This document shows positions 28,726 through 37,502 of a stretch of DNA of 64,000 nucleotides, in pieces. The notes under the pieces were generated by a model, which saw only the letters and a program-made list of their open reading frames with translations, searched no databases and had not been told where the DNA came from. The stretch lies in the NCBI RefSeq assembly GCF_002949795.1, contig NZ_CP026692.1:3828545-3892544 (forward strand). The letters run 5' to 3'. The number at the start of each line of letters is the position of its first letter. Position 1 is the first letter of the stretch. Source of the stretch: Nostoc sp. 'Lobaria pulmonaria (5183) cyanobiont'. Lineage in GTDB: Bacteria > Cyanobacteriota > Cyanobacteriia > Cyanobacteriales > Nostocaceae. Made by a program: the position numbers and the translations under genes.

Positions 28726-28980
28726 TTAATTTAGTTCTTGTATTGATGAAAAATCTCTAGATTTTATTTTTTTCTGAAATAAAAGCCCAAAAAATAAGGG
28801 AAAGATAAATTTATCTTTCCCTGCTCTCTGGTTTTTATTATTGTCTGACTTGTTACTTTCTTTAAGTCTTTGGCGTAACATTTGCCTTTGTTTTTTAAGT
28901 TGACGCTTCCTAGCAGAACCGCCTTTACCTTTATGATTTCTGCCTTCTTTACGGGGAGATTCCCATCTTTTCAGGCGCAT
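28726..28980 (-). CDS. Small, very basic hypothetical protein (doubtful)
   Basis: An 84-residue frame. The first 45 residues are Lys/Arg-rich (RLKRWESPRKEGRNHKGKGG, then QLKKQRQMLRQRLKE), like a nucleic-acid-binding protein. The tail is hydrophobic and then irregular, as if reading non-coding DNA. It follows the start of the tRNA-Leu region on the same strand. There is no family recognition. It may be a real small gene whose true end has been lost, or a chance frame. Confidence 0.35.
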   Translation of the reverse strand: MRLKRWESPRKEGRNHKGKGGSARKRQLKKQRQMLRQRLKESNKSDNNKNQRAGKDKFIFPLFFGLLFQKKIKSRDFSSIQELN

Positions 28981-29013
28981 AAGTTTTTAACCTCTTTAAC
29001 AACTTGTTTGGTA

Positions 29014-29098
29014 GTGGGCAGGAGGAGAATCGAACTCCTATGACCGCAAGGCCGCCACATTTTGAGTGTGGTGCGTCTACCAATTCCGCCACCCGCCC
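29014..29098 (-). tRNA. trnL-CAA: tRNA-Leu (anticodon CAA)
   Basis: An 85-base class II tRNA on the minus strand. The acceptor stem GGGCGGG pairs with CCTGCCC, discriminator A. The D region TGGCGGAATTGGTAGACGC is the standard Leu form. The anticodon arm CCACA-CTCAAAA-TGTGG gives CAA, followed by a long variable arm and a T arm with AGGAGTTCGATTCTCCT. CCA is not encoded. Confidence 0.95.
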
Positions 29099-29204
29099 TT
29101 ATATCTAACCTTAACTAGTATACTCTAAATTAAGAGATTTTGTAACAAGTCTGAAAATTATTTCTCAAAGTTTTGCTGGAATAACAGTTTTAAGAATCTC
29201 CAGC

Positions 29205-30329
29205 TTAAAGGCGTGGCAGGTTCAATAAACTAGGGTCAATATCTTGTATTTTGGCACAGCCGCTAAGGGCCATTCCTACATTTAACTCATCTTGCAGCAG
29301 TGAGATGATATGAGATACGCCGATTTGTCCTGCTACCGCTAGTCCCCACAAAATGGGTCGTCCGATCAGTACTGCTTTTGCTCCTAATGCCAGAGCTTTG
29401 AGAATATCTGTGCCTCTACGAATGCCTCCATCCAACACCACTTCTACTTTACCATCCACTGCGGCTACTATTTCAGTCAGGGCATCTAAAGAAGCGATCG
29501 CACCATCGAGTTGTCTGCCACCATGATTGGAAACAACAATTGCTTTAGCTCCATGTTCTACAGCCCGCACAGCATCATCTGGGCGTAAAACTCCTTTGAT
29601 GACTAAAGGTAGCCCAGATAAAGACTGCAACCATTCCAAATCGTCCCAAGTGACTGCTGGGTTTAGCTGTTGGGCAAAGTAGGTAAATAACCCAGATTCA
29701 CCTTTTTCATGGGAAATATCTAGCCCTGAGATGCTCGCAAGATTAGCCAGATGTAAGTCTTGGGGTAAGGCAAACTCATTACGTCTATCTCTCTCGCGCT
29801 GTCCGAGAACGGGTGCATCTACAGTTAGGCAAAGTGCTTTGTAGCCTGCTTTATAAGCTTTTTCTACCAAAGCACGAGTTAACCCTCGATCTTTATGGAT
29901 GTAAAGCTGGAACCATCGTAGAGAATCTGGAAACTGATTACATGCAGTTGCCACTTCTTCAATGCTCTTTGTTGCCATTGTACTTAACACCATACCCACA
30001 CCAGCCGATGCAGCAGCTAGGGCTGTGGCAACTTCTCCATCTGGATGGGCTAGACATTGAAAAGCCATTGGTGCAATTAACAAAGGTAGTTGCAAAGGTT
30101 GTCCTAAAATGGAGGTACTTAGATTGCGATCGCTCACATCGACTAATATCCGAGGTCGCAGCTTGACTCGCTCAAAGGCAGCACGATTATCTCGCAATGT
30201 GATTTCGTCCCAAGCACCACTGCTGTAGTAATCAAGCGTCGTTTGAGACAGATGTTTTTTTGCTAGCTTTTCGTACTCAAAAAGGTTGATGGGTTGAAAG
30301 CGATCGTCTGTGGATAAGTAGGTAGACAT
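29205..30329 (-). CDS. FMN-dependent L-lactate/glycolate oxidase family
   Basis: A 374-residue alpha-hydroxy-acid oxidase (TIM barrel, FMN) from the ATG at 30329; an upstream ATG (30383) would add 18 residues outside the family pattern. Visible motifs are YYSSGAWDEITLRDN near the start, PLLIAPMAFQCLAHPDGE, WFQLYIHKDR, the catalytic block IVVSNHGGRQLDGA with the active-site His and Arg, and VVLDGGIRRGTDILKALALGA for phosphate binding. Nitrogen-fixing Nostocales enzymes of this family have been described as lactate oxidases (Nostoc No-LOX) rather than glycolate oxidases; substrate preference cannot be read here. Confidence 0.93.
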   Translation of the reverse strand: MSTYLSTDDRFQPINLFEYEKLAKKHLSQTTLDYYSSGAWDEITLRDNRAAFERVKLRPRILVDVSDRNLSTSILGQPLQLPLLIAPMAFQCLAHPDGEVATALAAASAGVGMVLSTMATKSIEEVATACNQFPDSLRWFQLYIHKDRGLTRALVEKAYKAGYKALCLTVDAPVLGQRERDRRNEFALPQDLHLANLASISGLDISHEKGESGLFTYFAQQLNPAVTWDDLEWLQSLSGLPLVIKGVLRPDDAVRAVEHGAKAIVVSNHGGRQLDGAIASLDALTEIVAAVDGKVEVVLDGGIRRGTDILKALALGAKAVLIGRPILWGLAVAGQIGVSHIISLLQDELNVGMALSGCAKIQDIDPSLLNLPRL

Positions 30330-30548
30330 AATTAAATCTAAGATAAAATTTTTGTTCGTAGTCAGCGATTTATCGCTCTGCATAAGATTTTAAATGGCTA
30401 GAGCCGCTGACTACGATTATTCATTGTCAAGGCTTTCAAATGGATTTGTAGCATAGTTGTATTTATTTTTACTCACTTAGTTAGCGATCGCTCAACTGAA
30501 TTTATGTACCGAGGTGTTGCTCAAACAGCATAAAAATTGCTCCCAAAA

Positions 30549-30578
30549 AAAGACCTCTGCTTTGCGCCAGAGGTCTTT
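30549..30578 (-). terminator. Strong intrinsic terminator after a tiny minus-strand ORF
   Basis: A perfect 11-bp stem AAAGACCTCTG (30549-30559) / CAGAGGTCTTT (30568-30578) with an 8-base loop; on the minus strand it is followed by TTTTTTTGGG. It belongs to no annotated long gene and lies 55 bases after the small frame at 30634-30696. Confidence 0.75.
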
Positions 30579-30633
30579 CCGTTTCAGAACGTTGTAAAAT
30601 TCATCAGCAACGTAAAACGCTGATATGGTTAAT

Positions 30634-30696
30634 TTAGTGGCTTCTGTGCCATGAACGCAAAAATAGCAACCCAATTGCCAATCCCATACTGACCAT
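30634..30696 (-). CDS. Candidate 20-residue membrane peptide (MVSMGLAIGLLFLRSWHRSH)
   Basis: An ATG at 30696 opens 20 codons: a single hydrophobic helix (MGLAIGLLFL) then a basic tail RSWHRSH. The frame is open further upstream as NLRDRIFGIRVII but without ATG or GTG. It lies just before an intrinsic terminator with no other gene to serve, implying a short transcript. The size and layout recall the tiny single-helix proteins of cyanobacterial thylakoid complexes, but the sequence matches none that I know. Confidence 0.35.
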   Translation of the reverse strand: MVSMGLAIGLLFLRSWHRSH

Positions 30697-30791
30697 TATT
30701 ATTACTCTTATACCGAAAATGCGATCTCTAAGATTTAGGTACAGACCTAGAAATCTAATGCTGCGACCAAAACTTCATCTTATCCAAGGTT

Positions 30792-31025
30792 TTAGGAAAA
30801 TTTTTCCCAGGATTGGGCAACTAATTGACTTAACCAGCGGCGTTGTTGCTGATCCAACAGTGGATCGTCTGCTAACAACTGAGCGGTCAATTCTTCCAAA
30901 GATTGACCCTGAGCGCGGACAATTTTAATTACTCCAGCGATCGCACTGGCAACTAGTTCTTCGTCAATGGGCTGTTGTCGCAGAGCAATAATTTCTTGGG
31001 GACTGTCTGGAATGGGATAATTCAT
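30792..31025 (-). CDS. Conserved small cyanobacterial protein, unknown
   Basis: A 77-residue soluble, acidic, helical protein (MNYPIPDSPQEIIALRQQPIDEELVASAI... QRRWLSQLVAQSWEKF). The composition is clearly coding. No known domain. It is divergent from cruA with 160 bases between. Function not inferable. Confidence 0.65.
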   Translation of the reverse strand: MNYPIPDSPQEIIALRQQPIDEELVASAIAGVIKIVRAQGQSLEELTAQLLADDPLLDQQQRRWLSQLVAQSWEKFS

Positions 31026-31185
31026 GGCGTAGGTTTAGAGAAATACAAAATGAACAATAACTTTGACAAACTCTTAAAATTTCTTTACTGAATCTTTACG
31101 AAACTAATAGGGCGGAGTTTACCTTACTTGATGACTTAAGAAAATCTGTCTTAGTGAGTAGATTGATGGGAGATGTCAGGAAAAA

Positions 31186-33321
31186 ATGAAAGAAATACTT
31201 TATTTAGAAGTTCCAACTCCAGATATAGAAACTGTGCGTAGTTGGTTACAAACAGATTTTGAACCTGGAAATGGAGAAAAAGTGCTTACCTCGGAAGGCT
31301 TTCGCCTTAGAATACCCAGTGCTACTACACCTGCTGAAGTGGCTCCTTCCGAAAACTTGCTTACAGAACTTTCGGTATTTGTCTGGTCGGTGCAACGAAC
31401 TACCTATCTGAAAGTGTTTCGCTGGTCAGAACAACCCTTTCCCAGTGAAGGACAAATTCTGCAACGCTTGACCAAGGAAATCAGAAGCCGTTTTCCGCAT
31501 CATTATCCAGAGCCGCCAGCAATTGATTTATCCCAGCAATCAATATTTGCCGCACTAGGCTCTACTTACCCCCTTACCGTCAAGTATTTTCAGAAAATGC
31601 CCAACGGTGAATATGACCTAACTCGTGCCTATTGGTGGGAAAAACGGTGGCGCGAAGGGGTGCAGAATCCGCAGCAGCCGCGTCAAGTGGTGTTTTCGCA
31701 GGGGAGCAGGCGAGCAGGGGAGCAGGCGAGCAGGGGGGAAACAACTAATGCCCCCATACCCCATGCCCAGTACGACATCATCTACATCGGTGGCGCACTA
31801 GGCGCAATCCATGCAGCACTGATGGCAAAACTCGGATACAAAGTCTTGCTGGTGGAACGAATGCCCTTTGGGCGGATGAACCGAGAATGGAATATTTCGC
31901 GCGACGAGATTCAAAGCTTGGTTAACTTGGGTTTAGTCACCCCCGCTGAGTTAGAAACCATCATTGCCAGGGAATACAAAGATGGATTCAATAAGTTTTT
32001 TGATGCTAACAATCCAGCCAAACTGCGATCGCCCATCCTCCACACACCCACAGTCCTAAATTTAGGCTTAGATTCCGAAAAATGGCTCCAAATGTGTGGG
32101 CAAAAACTGCAAGCCGCAGGCGGTGAAATTTGGGATGAAACAGAGTTTATCCGTGCAGATATTGATATATCACAGGTAGTTTTGCAAGTCAAGCACTTGC
32201 CCAGTCACATTGAGAAGCAAGTAAGTGGACGACTGCTAATAGATGCAATGGGAACTGCATCCCCCATCGCTTGGCAATTAAACGGTGGTCGTGCCTTTGA
32301 TAGTGTCTGTCCGACAGTGGGAGCGGCAATTGAAAGCGGATTTGAGCCGGGAGTATGGGATTCCCAATATGGGGACGTTCTTTACAGTCATGGGGATATT
32401 TCGCGGGGAAGGCAGTTGATTTGGGAATTGTTTCCCGCAGCTGATGATGAACTGACGATTTATTTATTTCATTACCACGAAGTCAATGCTAAAAATCCCG
32501 GTTCCTTGCTGGAGATGTACGAGGACTTTTTCACAATTTTGCCAGAGTATCGCAGGTGCGATATGGACAAATTGGTGTGGAAGAAGCCGACATTTGGGTA
32601 TATACCAGGGCATTTTAGTGTGGGAAGTCGCGATCGCACAGTTGCCTTCGATCGATTGATTGCGATCGGTGATGCTGCATCACTCCAATCTCCCCTCGTT
32701 TTCACCGGTTTTGGTTCCCTAGTTCGCAACTTAGAGCGCTTAACAACCCTGTTGGATACTGCCCTCAAACATGACTTGTTGAGTTTCCGCCACTTAAACC
32801 AAATTCGCGCCTATCAAACCAACGTTTCCGTGACTTGGCTCTTTTCCAAAGGCATGATGGTACCCACAGGGAAATTTTTACCACCCCAGCGGATTAACTC
32901 CATGCTCAACACCTTCTTTGGGCTGTTAGCAGACGAACCGCCAGAAGTGGCAGATAACTTCATCAAAGATCGGTGTGATTGGTTAACCTTTAACCGTTTA
33001 GCACTGAAAGCAGCCAGGAAAAATCCTGCCTTGCTTTTATGGATTTGGGAACTTGCTGGCCCAAGAGATTTAGTGCGATGGCTTGGTAGTTATTTCAACT
33101 TCGGTCGTCATGCCCTGGTTAGTGCTTTACTAAGTCCGTGGTTCTCGCGCTTCTTAAACCGAGTAGGTTTTTGGCTAGAACCCCGGAATCCAGGCTTGTG
33201 GCTGTGGCTGTTGGCGATTAATTATGCGATCGCCACAGGCAAACCGCGATCGCCCAGCCAGGTAGCAAAAACCAACCCAGAAGCCATAATTCCGAAGTCA
33301 GAAGTAAGGATTCTGAATTAG
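31186..33321 (+). CDS. cruA: CruA-type lycopene cyclase (FAD-dependent)
   Basis: A 711-residue flavoprotein of the CruA/CruP family, lycopene cyclases of cyanobacteria that lack CrtL. The FAD-binding segment YDIIYIGGALGAIHAALMAK sits near residue 196 rather than at the N-terminus, after an N-terminal extension (1-180), as expected for CruA. Later blocks are LLVERMPFGRMNREWNISR, LLIDAMGTASPIAWQ, and AIGDAASLQSPLVFTGFGS for the flavin. A GC-rich in-frame 16-bp repeat encodes SRRAGEQASRGE just before the FAD domain, not expected in homologues. An AGGAAA ribosome site precedes the ATG. CruP is the alternative; length favours CruA. Confidence 0.8.
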   Translation: MKEILYLEVPTPDIETVRSWLQTDFEPGNGEKVLTSEGFRLRIPSATTPAEVAPSENLLTELSVFVWSVQRTTYLKVFRWSEQPFPSEGQILQRLTKEIRSRFPHHYPEPPAIDLSQQSIFAALGSTYPLTVKYFQKMPNGEYDLTRAYWWEKRWREGVQNPQQPRQVVFSQGSRRAGEQASRGETTNAPIPHAQYDIIYIGGALGAIHAALMAKLGYKVLLVERMPFGRMNREWNISRDEIQSLVNLGLVTPAELETIIAREYKDGFNKFFDANNPAKLRSPILHTPTVLNLGLDSEKWLQMCGQKLQAAGGEIWDETEFIRADIDISQVVLQVKHLPSHIEKQVSGRLLIDAMGTASPIAWQLNGGRAFDSVCPTVGAAIESGFEPGVWDSQYGDVLYSHGDISRGRQLIWELFPAADDELTIYLFHYHEVNAKNPGSLLEMYEDFFTILPEYRRCDMDKLVWKKPTFGYIPGHFSVGSRDRTVAFDRLIAIGDAASLQSPLVFTGFGSLVRNLERLTTLLDTALKHDLLSFRHLNQIRAYQTNVSVTWLFSKGMMVPTGKFLPPQRINSMLNTFFGLLADEPPEVADNFIKDRCDWLTFNRLALKAARKNPALLLWIWELAGPRDLVRWLGSYFNFGRHALVSALLSPWFSRFLNRVGFWLEPRNPGLWLWLLAINYAIATGKPRSPSQVAKTNPEAIIPKSEVRILN

Positions 33322-33396
33322 TCATTTGTCATTAGCCATTGGTCATTAGTTTTAGACAAATGACTAAGGACAAATGACAAATGACAAATGACAACT
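33320..33396. repeat. STRR block: TCATTTG / CAAATGA heptanucleotides
   Basis: GTCATTTGTCATTAGCC, GGTCATTAG, then GACAAATGACTAAGGACAAATG and three further CAAATGA units. The halves are complementary, forming a long hairpin between convergent genes. Confidence 0.8.
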
Positions 33397-33398
33397 AA

Positions 33399-34928
33399 CT
33401 ATTGACTCTTGGGGCGAAAATTCGGCAGTTCTACAGATGCCAATGACTTACGCCCCTTGGGTGGACGCTGGGGATAAACTACTGGTGAAGGTGAATTGTC
33501 ATCATTGGTGTTATCACCTAATGACTCTGAGGACAAATTACTTGCTGACAATTGTGAAACTTCTGACCAGTAGTCTTCAGTTTCTCCAACAGGCGTTTCG
33601 GTGTGAGATGGAGTAGAGGAAACCAGTAGGTTATTGGCTGGTGAAAGCACAGAATCCGTCGTCCAAGAAGTAGAGGTAGTTGCAGGAGGATTAATTTCTG
33701 CTTCCAAATGTTCCTCCTGTGGATTTTCTAGTTCCTCATCGTCTTCTAAGATTGTTGCCAAAGTCTCCCAAATAGGGGCATCACTAACATCTGTTTTCGC
33801 AGCAGCTGGTGGTGATGTAGATGCAGGCTGGGAGGTGAAAAACATTTGGATTAGACTATCTAATTGCTGATCTAAATTTGATGAACCCGAAGGTGAAACC
33901 GCTTCAGTTGGATCTGGAGAATCATCAACTTCTGGAGATGGCGCGGGTTGTGTTGATGTTGGCGTGTCTTTCTTAACTTTCCAGTTCCAAGGAGATGATG
34001 GCGTCGCAGGAGCTTCATTTCTTTGGAATGGGATTGGTGCTGAGGGTTCACCCCAAGAATTATCTAGATCGTTACTCAAGGATTCTTCTTCTGCTGACCA
34101 AGGTTGAATTGGCTGGGCGTTAGGAAACAAAGACCGAGCTTTTCTAGAAAATCTTCCTTGGCTACTAGTTATGTCTTTAGGATGTTTTGCAGCATCTTCT
34201 AAGGAGTCATAGCTAGGAACGGATGTATCTAGACATTTTTCCAAAGCTGCTTTGAATTGCAGCGTCTGGCGTTGTTGTCGCATCAGTCTTGTACGTAGCT
34301 CCCGACAAACATTTTCTGACTGCAATAACTGCTGAGATTGTTCGTTGTTATTAGTGTGTAGCAACGTACATTCTCGCTCTAACTGAGCAAGGCGTTGTTG
34401 GCTAATTTGTAGTTGTGCTTTATAAGTATCAGTGAAAATTTCCTGACGTTGAACAGTTTGTACAGCAGTTTCTAATTGTTGAAATAAAGATTTTATCTGT
34501 TCTTGAGCCGCAGCTAGTTCCTGAGTGTGTTGGTTGAGCATCGACTCACTAACGCTAGAACGCGTTTTCTGCCACTGCAAAACCTTTTCTGACTCAGCTA
34601 GGTTGTCTTTTAGCTGCTCTACTTGTTCATACAATTTATTGTTAGCCGCACGTAATTCTTCGTTCAATGCCAGCAGGTTCTGAAATTCCGAGTCAATAAG
34701 TGCTTGTTTGCCGCTTTCAGGCTCTGCAACCCAGTCCTGCTGGGTAGTATCTTGTAAAAATTGTGTATCTTCAGCTGGCATGAGGAGTGGCAGTTTTCTA
34801 ACTGTCATATTGTCATTGGGCACAACTGAGTAAAAGGGACAACTCGCCTGCTCTGATTGTGGCGAATTAGCAGAATTTAGGGATTCTATCACAGCCCCCT
34901 TGTTTGAGGTGTCAGCTTCATTCATCAC
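33399..34928 (-). CDS. Large coiled-coil protein with disordered C-terminal half, unknown
   Basis: A 509-residue protein. Residues about 75-235 form a strong coiled coil (long Leu/Gln/Glu heptads). A short conserved-looking segment LQFKAALEKCLDTSVPSY follows, and then a Ser/Pro/Asp/Glu-rich low-complexity region to the end (PNFRPKSQ). No membrane segment or signal. The layout suggests a scaffold or cytoskeletal-like protein; homologues annotated only as hypothetical are common in cyanobacteria. It is convergent with cruA. Confidence 0.7.
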   Translation of the reverse strand: MMNEADTSNKGAVIESLNSANSPQSEQASCPFYSVVPNDNMTVRKLPLLMPAEDTQFLQDTTQQDWVAEPESGKQALIDSEFQNLLALNEELRAANNKLYEQVEQLKDNLAESEKVLQWQKTRSSVSESMLNQHTQELAAAQEQIKSLFQQLETAVQTVQRQEIFTDTYKAQLQISQQRLAQLERECTLLHTNNNEQSQQLLQSENVCRELRTRLMRQQRQTLQFKAALEKCLDTSVPSYDSLEDAAKHPKDITSSQGRFSRKARSLFPNAQPIQPWSAEEESLSNDLDNSWGEPSAPIPFQRNEAPATPSSPWNWKVKKDTPTSTQPAPSPEVDDSPDPTEAVSPSGSSNLDQQLDSLIQMFFTSQPASTSPPAAAKTDVSDAPIWETLATILEDDEELENPQEEHLEAEINPPATTSTSWTTDSVLSPANNLLVSSTPSHTETPVGETEDYWSEVSQLSASNLSSESLGDNTNDDNSPSPVVYPQRPPKGRKSLASVELPNFRPKSQ

Positions 34929-35340
34929 TCTTGACTCACCTGCTTAAAAATATTCAGCAGTGCTGGCATTAGCATTGCTTATCAACTGTGTCTAATCAGG
35001 GTTTGCTCTAGAAGCTAAGTTTAACTCTCTCCAAGCACCAGCAATTAATTATCAATTGGTGTTCCCCATTTTGTATCTAGACTGATGCCGTTATAACACT
35101 ATGATGCTCTTTCCCGTCAAGAAGAGGGAAGCAGAAGGGGAACTCGATCCGCCTTTGAGGATAGGCAAGAGAGTGGAAAAACCCAATACGTTAAAAACTA
35201 AACTGTATTAGCTATTGGCTGATGAAGTTTTTCTAGATCAAAAAACTGCCTTCCATTATACTTTCTTTATTATAAACGCATCTGTCTTAAGACATAAATA
35301 TAAATGTCTCCTTCAACACATTTTTCTACTGACTTATTTA
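34929..35340. other. Gap upstream of the coiled-coil gene
   Basis: About 410 AT-rich bases with no recognisable motif. Confidence 0.45.
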
Positions 35341-35604
35341 TTACTTAGGATAGATGCCCGTATAAGTATCTACTATTAGATGATAATTCTGTGCTTCTGG
35401 GCGATCGCTATTTAATATCAGCCAACAACTAAGAGCTTCTGCGATGGCTGCAATATTAGTAAAGCATGACAAATACGAGTAAATACGTATAAAATGATCT
35501 TGAGGAAGTAACAATAAGTCTAAGTTAATTAATAAAGCTTTTTTAAAGAGCAATCTCAACTTAGTAAGAGCTTTTTTATCCTTAAATACAGTCCCAGTAA
35601 GCAA
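35341..35604 (-). CDS. Hypothetical 87-residue protein (doubtful)
   Basis: A frame with a partly coding-like composition (HFIRIYSYLSCFTNIAAIAE, SCWLILNSDRPEAQNYHLIV). It contains a HIP1-type GCGATCGC in frame and one helical hydrophobic stretch. No family recognised and no clear ribosome site. It could be a chance frame. Confidence 0.3.
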   Translation of the reverse strand: MLTGTVFKDKKALTKLRLLFKKALLINLDLLLLPQDHFIRIYSYLSCFTNIAAIAEALSCWLILNSDRPEAQNYHLIVDTYTGIYPK

Positions 35605-35947
35605 TTATAGGCTTAGTTAGTGAGAGGCTTTTTCTATCAACTTGTCTTCAATGGGTCAAGTTTGTTTAATGACTACAAAAAAATTGTTTAAAGTATACTT
35701 AACTACTTATAAATATTGTTTACATTGTGTATTTACTCATAGCTAAAGTATTATAATTAAGTATAAATACGGATATCATTTTTAATTAGTTTATTAAAGA
35801 ATAATTGGAATAGCCGAGTTTTCTACTAGGAACTAAGTAATTATAAAGACTATAATTACTGGCAATTAATATGATTTTGGCACGAAGTAAAGCTTTGTGG
35901 CGGTTAGGTTTGTCTAAAAAATACAATTTAAAGTAGAGGTGCTAAAG
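35605..35947. other. Upstream region of the sulfur operon
   Basis: About 340 bases, strongly AT-rich, containing likely promoters of the operon but no motif I can name. The ribosome site GAGGTG at 35936-35941 decides the ATG at 35948. Confidence 0.45.
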
Positions 35948-37402
35948 ATGACTGACATACTCGCAATGGATGCAAAAATCAAGCAAGAAGCTGTCCAATT
36001 CCCGCTGTTTGCAGAAAATTGTGACAGCTTTTGGGACAAAGAAATTAGACCGTTATTTACAGATGAGTCTCTATCTTTCAAGGTAAAAACTCTTAACGGA
36101 AACTATGTCAAGTACGTCAACTTGGATAATGGAGCTACAACCACACCCTTTGCAACCCTCAAGCAGTACGTGGACGAAATGCTTGATACCTATGGCAGTG
36201 TACATCGAGGTTCTGGGCAAAAGTCCATCATAACTACACGAGAATATGACGCCAGTCGGAACATTATTCGGGACTTTGTGGGATCATCTTCAAATAACTA
36301 TGTAATCTTTGCGAAAAATACAACAGAAGCAATTAATGGAGCCGCCACACTTTGGGCAAAAAAACCTGGGAAAATCTTAGTTTCTGATATCGAGCATTCA
36401 TCCAACCTGCTGCCTTGGGTTACTAGAGACGAAGTTGTGCAGTACAGAACCCAGCCAGATGGAAGTGTCAGTATCACAGAAATTGAAGATATCTTCAAAG
36501 CACACCAAAATCTCCCCGAAGCCGAGCAAATTAAGTTAGTAACTATTACAGGTGCTTCCACAATTACAGGTTACAGACCCCCAATTTATGAAATTGCAGC
36601 TTTAGCACATCGGTATGGTGCGAAGATATTTGCTGACGTGTGTCAGTTAATTCAGCACGAACGAGTCGATATGCGTGCAGATGATCACCCATGTCATTTA
36701 GATTTTGTGGCTTTCTCTGGACACAAGATGTATGCCCCTTATGGAACCGGGGTTTTGCTGGGGCCAAAGGAATTTTTTGATAGCTCCTACCCTTATCAAA
36801 TCGGTGGTGGAAACCTGCCTTATATCACCAGAAACCTAGAGATCAAGCGTTTCTATACAGAACGGGCCCATGACCCTGGAACACCAAACGCAATGGGTGC
36901 GATCGCCATTGCCAAGGCGATTGAAATTATTGAAGCCCTTGGACGTTCGCGCATTGCTAATTACGAACATTCTCTAGTTGAGTTCACATTCACACGACTT
37001 CAAGCTATTTCTGGTGTAAAAGTACATATCCCAGGAGATAATTTAGCCCATGTTATTCCCCTGGATATTGATGGGTTTGATGGACGCTTAGTGGCAGAGA
37101 TTCTGGCACAGGAATACGGCATTGGCGTTCGGGCTGGGGCTTTCTGCACTTATGAATACATTCGTAAACTCAAGAATATTTCAGACGAGCAAGACTGGGA
37201 AATTGCTCAGGAAGTAGATAGAGGAATTACACGCAACATTCCTAGTATTATCAGAGCCAGCTTTGCTGTATATAATACATTGGAAGATTGCGATCGCTTT
37301 ATAGATGCGATCGCTCAAATAGCTAAAAACGGATTGGCTCATTATTTGCCCAATTACACACAAGATGAGATAACTGGTATTTGGACAGCGATAGAGGGTT
37401 AG
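35948..37402 (+). CDS. Class V PLP aminotransferase-fold enzyme, cysteine desulfurase/desulfinase-like
   Basis: A 484-residue protein from the ATG at 35948 (a GTG at 35939 overlaps the ribosome site and is less likely). Its N-terminal 40 residues precede a SufS/CsdA-like core: YVNLDNGATTTPF, SVHRGSGQKSIITTREYDASR, the PLP-Lys block DFVAFSGHKMYAPYGTG (Lys260) and a C-terminal VRAGAFCTYEY in the position of the RxGxHC loop, keeping the active Cys (Cys400). It would remove sulfur or sulfinate from cysteine or a related compound. As first gene of an operon with sulfite oxidase and a TauE exporter it may release sulfite (cysteine sulfinate desulfinase-like), which is inference. Confidence 0.82.
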   Translation: MTDILAMDAKIKQEAVQFPLFAENCDSFWDKEIRPLFTDESLSFKVKTLNGNYVKYVNLDNGATTTPFATLKQYVDEMLDTYGSVHRGSGQKSIITTREYDASRNIIRDFVGSSSNNYVIFAKNTTEAINGAATLWAKKPGKILVSDIEHSSNLLPWVTRDEVVQYRTQPDGSVSITEIEDIFKAHQNLPEAEQIKLVTITGASTITGYRPPIYEIAALAHRYGAKIFADVCQLIQHERVDMRADDHPCHLDFVAFSGHKMYAPYGTGVLLGPKEFFDSSYPYQIGGGNLPYITRNLEIKRFYTERAHDPGTPNAMGAIAIAKAIEIIEALGRSRIANYEHSLVEFTFTRLQAISGVKVHIPGDNLAHVIPLDIDGFDGRLVAEILAQEYGIGVRAGAFCTYEYIRKLKNISDEQDWEIAQEVDRGITRNIPSIIRASFAVYNTLEDCDRFIDAIAQIAKNGLAHYLPNYTQDEITGIWTAIEG

Positions 37403-37438
37403 TCTCGCCCCTTTTTCTCGCCAAAAGATATATAGCTT

Positions 37439-37464
37439 GTAGGGGCACGGTGCCGTGCCCCTAC
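37439..37464. repeat. Perfect 12-bp-stem hairpin GTAGGGGCACGG/CCGTGCCCCTAC inside the operon
   Basis: The stem 37439-37450 / 37453-37464 has only a 2-base loop and no T-tract. It sits in the 100-base gap between the first two genes of the sulfur operon. The same motif family occurs at 10324 and 61737, so it is a dispersed element that may also affect read-through or mRNA stability. Confidence 0.75.
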
Positions 37465-37502
37465 CCACTGAAAATTATAAATAATTACAAGGGGGTAATA
37501 GC

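Noticed and set aside
30492..30674. 60-codon minus frame after the oxidase gene
   Set aside because: Runs through the intrinsic terminator and overlaps the more plausible 20-codon frame.
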